64,000 nucleotides of DNA from Lamellibrachia columna (Eukaryota; Annelida; Polychaeta; Sabellida; Siboglinidae): NCBI GenBank assembly GCA_963662155.1, contig OY759263.1:37305391-37369390 (forward strand). The letters run 5' to 3'. A model generated the notes under the pieces. It searched no databases, was not told where the DNA came from, and saw only the letters and a program-made list of their open reading frames with translations. The position numbers and the translations under genes were made by a program. Of the stretch, positions 34,700-46,530 are shown in pieces (positions within the stretch are counted from its first letter, which is position 1; each line of letters opens with the position of its first letter).

Positions 34700-37444
34700 C
34701 ACTGGTGGATATGTCAAGTGAACTGTTCTTGTCTAAGGTAAAGCAGCTGGTGCAGTGGTACTCAAAATCTTGATCATCACTATCATCGTACCCCGCAAAA
34801 TACATAAGATGTGCTTTCCAGACACAAGAAACGTGGACTTTGTTGCGACAGAGTGAGCACTGTAGCCCACTCTTGCTATGACCCGTTGTCCCGATACTTT
34901 CTTCACATACGGTGCATGCATTTCTCTTGGCACTTTTTCTGTTGTGTTCAATCTCATTTACTGTATTGACTTTCTCTTGTATTTGTTTATCTTTGTCTGC
35001 ACTCCTTGCTGTTTTTCTTCGTCTTTCTTTTTCTGCCTATCATTCCTCTCTTGCATTCTCTTCATTTGAGTTCATTTAATTTTCGCTTCTTCTCACGCTC
35101 TTCCTTTTTTGTTTGTTTCTCTTTCTTGTGTTTCTTTTTTGTATCTACCCTTTCCTTGTATATTTGCCGCCATTTCTCAGATGTCACTGCACACGGGTAT
35201 TTTTCTGCTGTTCTTTTCTTTCTGCAGCCCGACACCACATCATTGTCAGGGTAAAATGTGTGCGTCGATAATGCATGCCTGGCACCTAGTTGTGTGGTTG
35301 ATGTAGAGGTGGACAGCGGTATCACATTTAGTTCTCATTGCTCCTGATTATCTGCTCATTATATAACTCATCCAAGAGACTAGAATCATGCATGCATCGT
35401 GCGCTGCTTGTTCTTCCATTCCTGCTCCTTGAATCTTATGTCTTTGGCCATTGCTCACTTCCATTGTTCCTCTGTCTTCGGGACCCTGTCCGTTTTCTCT
35501 CTCGTCTCTTCGTCCGCTGTCATCTTCTCGTGTAACTCTTCTTTCTTTGGGCTCTTGTCCTCCATTTTCTCTCTTGTCTCTTCATCTGCTGTCGTCTTCT
35601 CATGTAACTATTCTTTCTTCAGGCTCTTGTCCTCCATTTTCTCTCTCGTCTCTTCGTCCATTGTCCACTTCTCTTGTAACTCTTCTTTCTTTGGGCTCTT
35701 GTCCACCGTTTCCTCTCTTGTCTCTTCACCCGTTGTCCTCTTCTTCTGCTCTCACTCTCACTCTGAGCACTTGGCTTGCGTTCTTTGTAGCATTGGTGAT
35801 GATGACATTGATTAACACCCAAAAACGTGGAAACAAATCTGCTTTCTCTGCGCTGCTCAATTCACCATGAGATAGTGTGTTGTCTAGATTGATAATTTCC
35901 AGATCGAGTGTGACTGTCATTCCAGCAGGTGTGTGAGTCGCGATAGGAGCTGGCACGTCTATCATGCAATTTGAGTAGTTGACAGCATCTGGGTTCCACG
36001 GGAAGAGCCCGTACACCTGGAAGCCGTTCCTGGTACTCCTTCGCCGCCACTCCTATCGTCTTGTCAATCAGTGCCGCAAAGTTGACCCTCATCACGACGG
36101 TGTTGAGGTGTACCCTTTGGAACTCTCTCATGATAAGTTTCAACGCAGACTTCAATGGCTTGAAGATGGACATGTCGGCGAGCTGTAGAAAAATGTGTCT
36201 AATTTCATCCATCCGCTATTGGATAAGCTGATCGCCCATGTTTTTTTTGGCACTGATGCCACGACCTCACTAGGCGACCTTTGATAGGGATAAACAATCA
36301 TCCCGGGCAGCACCTTGCCATCAGCGGAGAAGGTCGCCAGCACTGTCATGGTGTCCTTCTTGTTGCCGTGTTTGAGGTCATAAACATTCCTCCAACCTCT
36401 TGGGCCGAGCACTTTCCGGACTTGGGGCAGAGAGAAAAACTTGTCTTATCGGTATTTAAGAAACGCGTTTTTTCAAACCACTTCTGAATCGATTCCTCTG
36501 TCACAGTCGCCCGTACTGCTCTCATGCACTTTGGTTTGCGAACCACGATCTTGGGGGGTCGGCGCATGAAACTTCTGTACCATGTTTCGCCTGTCACTAA
36601 ATGGCGTCTTCCGCTGGTCATCTTCAACAATCTCTCTCACCAAATCCAATAGCTCGCCCTTCCTCTGCAGGTATCCTGTCTTTGCCAGGTGCACCAGCCA
36701 ACGCACCAGGTTGTCCTCCTCCTGAAAAAAAGGAATAGTTAATTAATTAAAATAAAATAAAATATACCTATGTCAATATTGTTATAATTTGTAGGCAATG
36801 CAGCCTAAGGGTCATTCAAAAGTACACAACACTTGGGCATATACCTCTCTTACTAGCATTACAGTCTTGTTTATTGCCTACATTTATGTATAGCCTACTT
36901 TATATACCGACCTAATATATATATATATAAAATAATGATTAATTTATGTATATAGAACACATACATATATATATATATGTATATATATATATATGTATAT
37001 AGTACACATACATATATATATATGTGTATATATATATATATGTATGCTATATACAAAAATTAATATATATATGTGTGTGTGTGTGTGTGTACTATATACA
37101 TAAATTAATCATTATTATTGCATAGTAGGGAAATGTACACCAAAGATGTTATAGAAAATAACTACGCTAGAACCGCAGCATTATAATAGGCTGGATTAGT
37201 GTTTAGGCCTAGGCCTTTATATTTATAAGTGAAACTATATTGAGCAAAAGCATGCACCTGCGAAGTTAGGACTGTGTCAGGACCACATTTGTGCTGCTCG
37301 GGTGACTTGCCCAGTAACTTGTCGCTTAGTGTCGACCTTGGCACTGAGAATTGTTCCACCACTCTCCGCACCCCATGCGCTGGGTACGACAGGCAACCAG
37401 GGCTGCCGCCATTTGCTCCTTTGCGTACTTGTATTTTGACATGA
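34700..37444 (-). pseudogene. Pogo/jerky-type DDE transposase, degenerate
   Basis: Order on the minus strand: HTH_psq start near 37442 (MSKYKYAKEQMAAALVACR, then after a frameshift RRVVEQFSVPRSTLSDKL). A probable real intron follows (donor after TVLTSQ at about 37261, acceptor at about 36722). Next come a CENP-B-like helix region (LVRWLVHLAKTGYLQRKGE, KPKCMRAVRATVTEESIQK) and the DDE domain (TVLATFSADGKVLPGMIVYP, VPKKTWAISLSNSGWMK). The frame then jumps from GWM to HIFLQLADMSIFKPLKSALK. The usual 40-50 codons between, with the central catalytic Asp (D-x-S/H-x-TH motif), are missing. A lysine-rich tail and Cys/His remnants reach about 34700. Frameshifts plus the deleted catalytic segment make it dead. 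Confidence 0.85.
36915..37095. repeat. (TA)n / (TG)n microsatellite in the transposase intron
   Basis: Alternating TA runs with ATATGTATAT interruptions and a (TG)10-like stretch near 37072. It lies inside the inferred intron of the pogo-like transposase. Confidence 0.9.
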
Positions 37445-39477
37445 TCTGTAGACACGATGCAAGCTTAGAATACTTCATAGTTTATGTAATAATTGAAAGA
37501 ATAACACAACCAGCTTATTTTAGAATATTTTAAACTGCAGCCTTAAAATCCATATGGGATATAGGCCCCTTGAATGGAGCTGTCCGAAAACTGGTTGGTT
37601 ATCGGACATCCTTGTCCGTTGCGTCCGGTTTTTAGTTACAGTATATCAAAAAGTCCGACAAACGATGCAGCAGTTGCATCATTTAGTACGCTTTACATTG
37701 CATGTATATGCAGTGCAAAACGTGCCATTTCAGTTATCGGACACATTTTCCGGAAACTAAATTTGAACTTAGTACCTATGCCAGAAACTGGACATTGCTT
37801 ATATATGTGGGATGGTCATTGACACAGGTAAATGCATCCAGTATGTTTTCTATGTATTCATAATGTCACTGTATTTACATGGAAATGCTAATGAAACACT
37901 AATAAGAAATATTGCAGCCGGACACTTGCAGGCCTACTTACCGATTTCAAACTGTAGCACACGTTTCGACATGTGCGTTCGGCGTTCTTCATGTAACATC
38001 ACCCGAACACCAATATTATTCGTCAGGTGGCGAAACCAAAGTGTAGAATTAAAGAAGAGACGCTAAGCTTGACACTAGTTGGCGCCACTCATTCTTATAG
38101 TGCTTTATTGTCTTATTCCAATAATTTTAAAATAAAGTGTCTGATAGATGGTACTGTCCGACAATAGGCACATTTACCCTACCATGAAAACTGCCACTGC
38201 TGTGGTTTCCTGGGAAACATGGGTGGCTCAACTAACCCAGTGGCTCAACTAACACTGCCTTCCCCTACAAAGGGGATTTTGAGCTTGTTGTATTGGCCTG
38301 TTCTAACCCTCTCAACAACCAGTAGTCTAAGATCTGAAAATATAAATTGCAAACTTTTAATATAAACAGATTACAAATTGCAACACTGCCTTTGTGCACC
38401 AAAACAAGACAAACTGAACTGATGCATCAGCAGGTAAATTGGTCTCAGGTGGTCTTTATTCAAAACAAGGGACAAACAAACTTTATTCCAATTGCCACAC
38501 GTCCCTTTGTTGCAACTTGGACAAATCTTCTCATCTCTACCCATTCAAATGATGTACATGTTTAGAGGGGGGGGGGGGTAATGTCTAGTCACTGGTAGAC
38601 TAACTACAAAGATATTGGTTTAATGGGTGTTATTATATCAAAGAATGTGGTTTATGAATTTTTAATTGCAGTTAAGAAGGAACTCCAAACAAAAACTGAT
38701 TTTATGAGTCATACCATGCCTGAATGTTTGTAAAAGGGAGGGGTTCGTAAAAGGTAACAGTATGTTTGGGAATGGAAATGTGTGAAAAAAATGTACTTGT
38801 ACTTTTACTTGTACTCATGAGAATGTACTCATGCTCAGCTTTTAGCAATGCACTTGTACTCGTCTATCACCAATGTACTCGTACTCATGAAAATGTACTC
38901 AGCCCAAGGTCTGGTTCTAAGCATGCAGTAACCCTAAAGCTATATTAATGTACTCAGCCTATGGTCTGGTTCTAAGCCTGCAGTAACCCTAATGCTATAT
39001 ATTAATCAGTTGAAGTCACACAGGTTGTGGGCTATTCCAATGATAGTGGCCAGCAGAGATATGCACAATACTTTGAAAGTAGGGGAAGTGGGGCATATCC
39101 GCATGCTGAGGCATGTCAGAACTGTGTCATACAATAGCACCTAACACCACAATAAATGTCTAATCACATGGTTTTATGTTATTATCGTATGCAAGAAAAT
39201 ATCAAATAATGCTTAAATTCAAAATGGTTATGTAATTTTACACAAATGACACACACTATACATGCAGACAGGTGGCTGATGCCATTGTAAACTGTGTTTT
39301 ATTGTTGTTGCCATAGCACATATAAACTTCACTATCATAAACAGGGTTTACCAAAAAATTATTTATCTTCACCAACTGGTAGCATGGGGCATATCTCAAT
39401 CGAGAGAACCCAGTTTCAAATATTCTTGCTGCTGTTTCAAAGCTTCAAAATTTGTTTTTTGCTTAATTCAGTTCACT

Positions 39478-39600
39478 CCGTTGTATAAATGAGTATCTGA
39501 CTATAGACAGGGGTGGATATGTGAACGAATCATCTTCGTGCAGCAATTGCAGTGTGGCTGAATTTGTGAATGGGAGCCAGGGACGTGCAAAAGTCATTAT
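39478..39600 (+). mobile_element. SINE fragment (middle part)
   Basis: Contains GTATAAATGAGTA, GGGGTGGATATGTGAACGAA and GCAATTGCAGTGTGGCTGAA, the middle portion of the SINE family seen complete at 31985-32310. Both ends are truncated. Confidence 0.7.
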
Positions 39601-39834
39601 CAGAACAAGGGACAACCGGAGATTTATGGTGGAAATGCAATTTGGAATAAATATGTACTGAGTAGCGATAGTTTCAGATGTTTTCAAAGTGATGAGGAGT
39701 TAATTCCAGACCTTAGGCTATATTATAATACAGTGACAGAGAAAGCATGTTTGCCCAAGTTAAGCTTAGTTTTAGGAATACAAGTTGTTGTGAAATGGAT
39801 AATCTGACGTGCCTAGAGATATTTGAAAGATGCA

Positions 39835-41975
39835 AGACAGACAGACGTACTTTATTTTAACCCATATACATATCACTCAACAAGTGAGTATGTAAAGCAT
39901 ACATATAATAATTATATAATAGTATACAATATTCAAATTAGGGTCTGGAAGAAGCCCACTAAGGCTAAAAAGCCGCTTTCATAGGAACCACCCAAGTATA
40001 ATTGAAGACAAATCCTGGTGTGTAATAGTAGCATAAATCGGTAAACAGACTGGGAAGGCTTACAACATGACATTATACATGATTACAGACTGGGAAGGCT
40101 TACAACATGACATTATACATGATTACAGACTGGGAAGGCTTACAACATGACATTATACATGATTACAAATTGAATGGTTATTCATCCAAAGAGGTACACA
40201 TAAAAGCTTATTCTTATTGGTTATTCATTCATGATGGCAAATTTAACAAATTCAGAGCGTACGTACAGCTACATAAGTGTGCAAATAATAATGTTTTATG
40301 TACATTGCAAACCCGTGTAATCTGTTAGTGTAGATTTAGCTTTTACTAAATCAGGTGCATTATTGATTGTATGTGGCAAGGTGTATCTGAGATTTTGTTT
40401 CGCAAATTCGTGTTCAAATCTGATTATGTGTATGTTGTATTGTCTACGTGTGTTAAAATTGTGAATGCTGTTGTTCTGATGAAGTGGTAAATTTTGAAGG
40501 TAGAGAGGAAGTTTGTGTTATGTGCGAATTTATAATACAGTTTTAGATCTTGTAATTTTAATATGTGTTCTATTTTTAATAATTTAAGACTTTTAAACAG
40601 TGGTTCAGTATGAGCGTTATATTTGCTTACACTAATAATTTGGACAAGTTTCTTTTGAAGTTTCTGAATTCTATCATATGTGTAGCCCCAAGAGGTTACG
40701 CCATAGTTTAAGTGTGGCAGTATCAGTGTGTTGTACAATATGATCTTTATATTCAGAGCTAACAACCGTCTTAGTCTATTTAGAACACCCAACATCCTTG
40801 AAAACCTGTGTGAAATTTTTTCAATGTGACTTTTCCAGTTAAATTGTTCATTCAAATTTATTCCAAGAAAATTTAATTCAGCCACTCTATCAACAGTAGT
40901 ATTATCTATTATTAGTAATGGGGAAGTCACACTTTTTCTTCTGTCTGTTTTAAAAAAGCATATACTTAGTTTTGTTTAGGTTAAGAGACAAATTGTTTAG
41001 TTTTAGCCATTCACAAATTTTTTTCAATTCTGTATTTATAACACATTCTACATTTCCATTTTGGTCGTACATGGAAAATGAGTCAAGGGTACTTGAGAGG
41101 GTAGTATCATTGGCATAAACTATGAAATTAAACTTTTGACTGGCCTTGGCAAAGTCATTAATATATATAACAAATAATTATGGGCCTAGAATCGAACCTT
41201 GGAGTACACCTGTTGAAATATTAAGCATTTTTCTTCTATTTCAATTTTATTGTTTTCTATTTGTTAGATAATTTCTAATTAAACTTAAAACTACTCCTTT
41301 TACGCCATAGTATTCTAATTTATCTAGTAATATATTATAATCCAGGGTATCAAATGCTTTGGACAGGTCCAAATAAATATTTATAGGAATTTCATTTTTA
41401 TCCATATGTGCCATTATTTTATCGGTTAATTTAAAGGCAGCCAATTCAGTGCTATGTTCCGTTGTAAATTATTGGTTTTCAAACAAGAGATTTTGCATTT
41501 TAAAAAAGGAATCTAGCTGAGTGTAAATTATTTTTTCATTTACTTTTGACATAACAGGTAAAAGTGATATTGGTCTGTAATTGCCGACTTGGGTATTATC
41601 AGGTTTAACTAATATTAATAATCATGAAGAAATACCATCATACCCACAACTTGTTTTTGGTTGCATATTATCTATTGTTTTAGAAATTGTTTCTTCATCA
41701 ATATATTCAAAATTAAGCGAATTGTTATACTGCTCATTCAGGTAGTATGTGAAAGTTTTATTTATAGGATTACTGATTTGTTTGGCTAGATTCGGGCCAA
41801 TATTGGTAAAGAATGTATTAAGTGTGTTTGCAATAACTGTCTTGTTTATTATGATTTCTTCGTTATATATAAAGGATTTTGGGAAAGTGTTCTTTTCATG
41901 CGTTCTAGAGAGAATATCATTTATAGTTTCCCATGTTTTTATTTTATTTTTGGATTTCATTGATTGTTTTTATCA
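39835..41975 (-). pseudogene. LINE reverse transcriptase fragment with 3' end
   Basis: Minus-strand pieces in order: linker (WETINDILSRTH, SCGYDGISS) 41960-41622, the RT core with INIYLDLSKAFDTLDYNIL (41444-41247), the catalytic box near 41101-41117 reading YAND where YADD is expected, NLSLNLNKTKYM, and the thumb (NFLGINLNEQFNWKSHIEK, LPHLNYGVTSWG) 40930-40424. An AT-rich 3' region ends near 39835 in AAAGTACGTCTGTCTGTCT. The family looks Jockey/CR1-like. Stops, shifts and the changed catalytic Asp mean it is inactive. The endonuclease domain is absent: the sequence passes at about 41960 straight into an ORF1-type fragment. Confidence 0.8.
40047..40165. repeat. 40-bp unit in three copies
   Basis: ACAGACTGGGAAGGCTTAC followed by AACATGACATTATACATGATT occurs three times head to tail with almost no difference. 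It is a recent tandem triplication in the LINE 3' region. Confidence 0.9.
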
Positions 41976-42600
41976 GTACTCTTCCGGAGTAAGTCCAGCA
42001 GTCAGCGGTGGTTTTTTCCCACTTCAACAGCCTGGTCTTATAGGCCAACGAAGCTCGTTTTGCGGTCAAGTCTTCATTTATGAAGCTAGCCTTGTCTTTG
42101 TCAAAGCTGTTGAGTGCACACTCTGAAAACCTCGTTCCGGGTCGCCTCGCTCCGGAATCGCACAATTATCTCGTCCTTCTTGGGGCCCAGGCGGTGGCTG
42201 CGCTCCAGATGAGCAACTCTCGGGAATGCCGTGGAAGCGGAGGTTGGGACAACGAGAGTACTGCTCTCGCTTGTCCGCCTCCAAAACGTCCAACCTCTCT
42301 TCTAGGGCGTTAATTCGTTTGTCTTTCATTTTCAGCAGTTGTATCATGTTAGACATCTGATGCCCCATGACAGCCATCGTCTTGATCAGTAGCGGTGCCA
42401 TTTGCTCCATCACGTCAAGAACAAGAGCTCAATGACACTGGTAGACTTGCCACGAGTCCAATCACCTTTCGCTGGCTTTGCATTGCCACGCGGCAACTTT
42501 AACTGTTCTATTTCAGCCATGAAGCGTGTCTGTATTATGTCGATTATCGCATCGTCCGACATGGTGGTAGAGGTGCGACAAAAACAACAGGTGCAAAACA
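41944..42600 (-). pseudogene. LINE ORF1-type fragment (coiled coil + nucleic-acid-binding domain)
   Basis: Starts with MSDDAIIDIIQTRFMAEIEQ (42563), continues after a frameshift with a heptad-rich KMKDKRINALEERLDVLEAD helix and QYSRCPNLRFHGIPE, the RRM-like signature of L1/Tx1-type ORF1 proteins. It ends with an EDLTAKRASLAYKTRLLKWE and DCWTYSGRVLIKTINE block typical of the ORF1 C-terminal domain. Two or more frameshifts break it. It is fused to the RT linker of the neighbouring fragment at about 41955-41975, without an endonuclease. Confidence 0.7.
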
Positions 42601-42974
42601 AACAGTGTGTAATGTCTGGCGTTCAGTGAAGCGTGACTGGAACCTAGGTGTGGCATGAGTGACAATGCAGTATTTTATGGATCCTTTGAAACTTTCCTCC
42701 TTTTATCACCGCCAATGCTTATCGCACAAAAATAAAAATTAGCCGACCTCACAAATTACAGCATCACTGTCACAATGACCCTCAATTCAGACTCTCGTAT
42801 CTCCCGCCTCCTGACAGGGTTGGCAGGTTTCTTCCCTATAGGGAAAAAACCGTGGTTTTTTCCCGGTTATTTCCGATACGGAAGAAATACCTTTCTTCCC
42901 TACTACTGTGTTGGAGGCGGCCTCCAACACACCAACTGGAGAACACAGGCACTCGCTGGTCAACCTGTCACCTG

Positions 42975-43990
42975 ACCATGCCACCCAATCGCCATTTCAA
43001 GACCAGCCAAGTAGGGTGGTTGAACTGATTTAATAAGTAACAGGAAGCCAGTGTAACTGTATAAGTAGTGGTAGTGATGGTGAAAAACGAGGCAATGTTG
43101 TACTTGTTGGAGTTTAGTTAAGTCTCTTTTAGCAATGTTGTTTACTAGTGAATTACAATAGTCAAGGCAGCTACTACTTAGTGCTGCTGACATTGTTTTA
43201 GCAGTAGACAAAGATGTGTGATGCCAAGTTTGATGGAGATCATGTATATGGTAGAAACATGATTTGCATACTAGAGAAATATGCTGACGAAAGTTGAAAT
43301 TACTGTCAAAGACAACACCTAGATTACAAACGATATCTGATGGGGATGTATCACTGCCAAGCAGTTTAACTGGAAAATGGTTGACGACCCTATTTCGTTG
43401 TTGTGTAGTGGCAATTATAATAGGGTCTGTTTTATCTGGGTTAAGCTTCAGCTTACTTGATTCTATCCAAAACAAGATGTCAGTAAGACAATCACTTAAA
43501 GTCAAAAAAGATTCTTGTGCATTTGTGAAAGTGATATGTAAACCTGTTTGTCATCATCATACAGGTGATGACTGAGATTATGATTAGTCATGACTTGGCA
43601 GAGAGACGTAGTGTATTAACTAAACAGGATCCTTGCGTGACTCTGAATGAAAGGTGTTGTGGGAAATATAGTGTGCCAGATATGTTAATGTTTTGGTGTG
43701 ATTTGAACCACAGAAGAGCTGTGTCAGAAATGCCAAAATGTTTATGGAGGAGTTGTAGAAGGATTGAATGACCAATCATATCAACAGAGCTAGTAAAGTG
43801 AGTGCTGTGACTTTGCCATTATCCATATTGTCAACTATATCATTGTGTATCTTGAGAAGAGCCGTTTTGGTAGAATGAAATTGTTTATAATCTGCAACTA
43901 CTTTTCCAATACTTCTGACAGAAAACTGAGATTGGAGATATGATGATAATTCTTTAGGTCGTCTTTCCACAAGAGTTTGTTTTTTAATAA
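42975..43990 (-). pseudogene. L2/Rex1-like LINE reverse transcriptase fragment
   Basis: Frameshifted minus-strand RT: YKQFHSTKTALLKIHNDIVD and KVTALTLL (43970-43776), then the ISDTALLWFKSHQ and FRVTQGSCLVN parts (43779-43588). Next are SKLKLNPDKTDPIIIATTQQ, LLGSDTSPSDIVCNLGVVFD and SSSCLDYCNSLVNNIAKRD (43505-43050). This is the typical L2/CR1-type RT order. The YADD region near 43560 is broken, and the 5' part and 3' end are missing. Confidence 0.8.
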
Positions 43991-45300
43991 GAGGATTTAC
44001 GAGCTTGTTTGAACAACTCTGCCCTGCATTGAAAGGTTTATGATAGTACTAATACAAAAAATTAGTTGATTGATACAGTTGGCGATGGAGCGCTAGCTTG
44101 TACACTTTTAGTGTGGCATAAATAACTAATATAACAGTGAAATCGCAAAAGATAGTCATAAGATAGTTACAACACGTAAATTTGTACTTTAAATAAGAGT
44201 GTCAGAACAATGATGTATGAACGATAATGACAAGAACGCATATATTTAAAGAATTATTGTTTCAGCAAAGAAAACATCATACAAACAATAATGCTTACCA
44301 GTGTGGTACTGATATTAAACATAAATTACAATACAACTAGCATCAGAATATAAAATTGGCTGATCTGACGTTTGAATAGCTTCAAATGCAATTGAGCATG
44401 CATTGGCATAGATACACAATTGTCTCAGCACACATCAAAAATAATTGCACAAATCATTTTGGTATCTAACTATTTATTTTATTCAAATTATCTCAGCCAC
44501 TCGACAGGTAATTTTAACTAACAAACCTTGAAAGTGACAATTCGTATTGCTTCTAAGATATCAAAAGAAACATAAATCACATGCATTTGATGGAACGTCT
44601 TTTCGACAATCGACATATTCCCCATTAGGCGATTAACAATATGGCATTCCAGGTATCGTCAATTGACTGTCACCACCCAACTAAGTCTAGACTAAGTCAA
44701 GTTGTATAATTTTTCCACCGTCAAATATTATCCGCTTGGTTATCTGCGCATATCTTGAAACATGAGCGTTGCTAGTTATAGAGCGTATGATATGTATATA
44801 TTTTTCATTGTTGGCTGTTGCCTACCTGTAGGCTTTTGTCATATTGGTGCCTGTACATGCATAGCCATAGGCATAGGCAGTCCAGTGCCAATGCAATGCC
44901 AATGGCAGTGTTTAACCGTTTGTGTAGCGTAACGTAGATTGTAGTTATGCGAGTCTTAAGAATTTAGTATAATATTATATGTCTATCATCAATCACTATG
45001 TAGACTATGCCTATGTCTTATGACTTTATGTTGCATTATATTATTATTAACTAATAATTGTAGTCATGAGGCTGAGCCAGTAACAATTAATTTAAGGTTC
45101 GAGTACATGTTACTCAACTTATATACTTACCATAATTAACGTCCTGATCTGCCTTTAGGCTTTACATAATACATGATGCTATAAATTATTATTACTTTGT
45201 CAACATACCAACAATTGGCAACAAGCCACTTTCAAGAGATCCTGTTGACTTTGGAATGCTATTCCCGACTCGGGAGTATTTACGAAATGTCAAGCCGAAC
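43990..45300. other. Gene-free AT-rich DNA
   Basis: No ORF, repeat family or RNA gene was recognised between the L2-like fragment and the GC-richer patch at 45300. Confidence 0.5.
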
Positions 45301-45780
45301 CATGTGACTCACGCCTGGTCATGTGATATTTGTGACGGGCGTATTCTTTTTGACGTCCGCGGAGCCACCGGAAGCGGAGAATGCGGAGAGGAATATGGAC
45401 GCAGAATGAGTAGCGGTGTCAATTGTTAGCGATTTTTTCTTCAGCGACAATATACATCATTGCGTTATTACGTGTACAAAGCAAACAGCAAACTACGCGT
45501 TTAATTTCATATTTTGTACAAATTCCACTTATCAATCTTTGTGCTAAGCCATGTTTAAACTCACGTGACCGGAAACTCTCCGCTCGCGACATGCCCCGCA
45601 GGCGGCGAGGTCGGAATGAATACGCGGTGATGTTTGGGGGTAGAGCATCGGGCTTTCGGTCGAAGGGACCATTCTGTCTGGTGTATATGCCAGGGGAAGT
45701 AAAAGACCCCATACAGGGAAATGGAAAAAACCTGTTGTGGACTTACAGAGCTGGTGATCTCATTCTCTAAACTATCATTG
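45300..45780. other. CpG-richer patch with overlapping short ORFs of unknown nature
   Basis: This patch is richer in CG dinucleotides (GTCCGCGGAGCCACCGGAAG, CCGCAGGCGGCGAGGTCGG) than its surroundings. A plus-strand frame from about 45591 starts MPRRRRGRNEYAVMFGGRAS and ends at 45770; minus-strand frames overlap it (TSPGIYTRQNGPFDRKPD). Neither is recognised. It could be a promoter/first-exon region, a transposon terminus or neither. Confidence 0.3.
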
Positions 45781-46505
45781 GCGTAAATATTCTGACAAAT
45801 GGATCCTACCAATTATCTGAAAGAGAAAGAGTAGACGTTTTTAAGATAAATTAAAAATTTCTTCATAGATTGTAGTTAAAATACTATAATATACCAGATT
45901 TTTAAAAAAAATTCATTTATTTGGTTATGTTACAAGTTTTTTTTGTAAATGCGAAAAAATAACCACTAAAACGAAGTTTAATCGTTTTGAAAAAATCCCC
46001 AAAGAAATAAATGACATACATATAAATATGACAATGTAACCGATAAATTTAATTACGGCAGATTTTTTAACATAAACCAATTATGTTTTCTACACCACCG
46101 TGAACGAATTAAGCAAAAGTTGAATGACAACCTAAAGTGGCAGTGTATTTTTGACACAAACTCTTCACCAATCGTAATTTACTGCTGTATTACATTGCGT
46201 GCACGTAAGACGCATTTATATGCAAAATTACAACGTCGTGAGTGTTGACTGTTGTCGTTTTTCTCAAACAATATTTTAAATATAATTTCCTGGTTATTAA
46301 TGAAAACACAATCTCAACAAATGCTTGTTTTTGTGTTGAAATTTACAGTTTTTCACTGGCGTTTTATGTATTGTTGAAAAAACATAATATTAATGGCCAT
46401 GCATTTGTAATATTGATCATGTCGACATTTCCCCGTAATTTGCCGCCACAATAGTCCATGAATCTGAACTTGTAACGTGTTGTCGTCTATGGTATGAGGT
46501 TACTG
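45780..46505. other. AT-rich DNA next to gypsy element A
   Basis: No gene is seen. The stretch should contain the 3' LTR if element A were complete, but no sequence here is repeated in order beyond the other end of the element (50850-51050). Confidence 0.45.
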
Positions 46506-46530
46506 TCATATGTCTAGTTAATAATTTCGT

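Larger units (their letters stand above)
33329..38265 (-). mobile_element. Pogo-like (Tc1/mariner superfamily) transposon, inactive
   Basis: The terminal inverted repeats are 22 bp and identical, starting GGGGAAGGCAGTG; the left copy is 33329-33350 and the right copy 38244-38265 in reverse. A TA follows the right end, while the left flank reads TT, so the TA duplication has mutated. The flanks CTCAACTAACCC and CTCAATTAGCC are further copies of the terminal motif. A decayed transposase lies between on the minus strand; the rest (33350-34700 and 37450-38240) is non-coding. Confidence 0.8.
32514..38913. mobile_element. hAT-like element with duplicated ends, split by a pogo-like insertion
   Basis: The termini are CAGACCTAGAGCAGA (left, 32514) and the reverse complement of AGCCCAAGGTCTG (right, ending 38913), with GTACTC-rich subterminal repeats on both sides. 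The flanking 8-mers GTGCTAAG (32506-32513) and GTTCTAAG (38914-38921) differ at one base and fit an 8-bp target duplication, as hAT transposons make. The left end is tandemly duplicated (a second CAGACCTGGGGC at 32695) and the right end partly so (a second GGTCTGGTTCTAAG near 38960). No hAT transposase is seen, so it is non-autonomous. The pogo-like element 33329-38265 lies inside it. Confidence 0.7.

Noticed and set aside
35006..35870. Serine/phenylalanine-rich plus-strand ORFs
   Set aside because: They are the complement of the lysine/arginine-rich C-terminal part of the minus-strand pogo transposase remnant.
45423..45812. Overlapping ORFs as a new gene
   Set aside because: Frames overlap on both strands, none is recognised, and there is no splice or similarity evidence; kept only as a CpG-richer patch.
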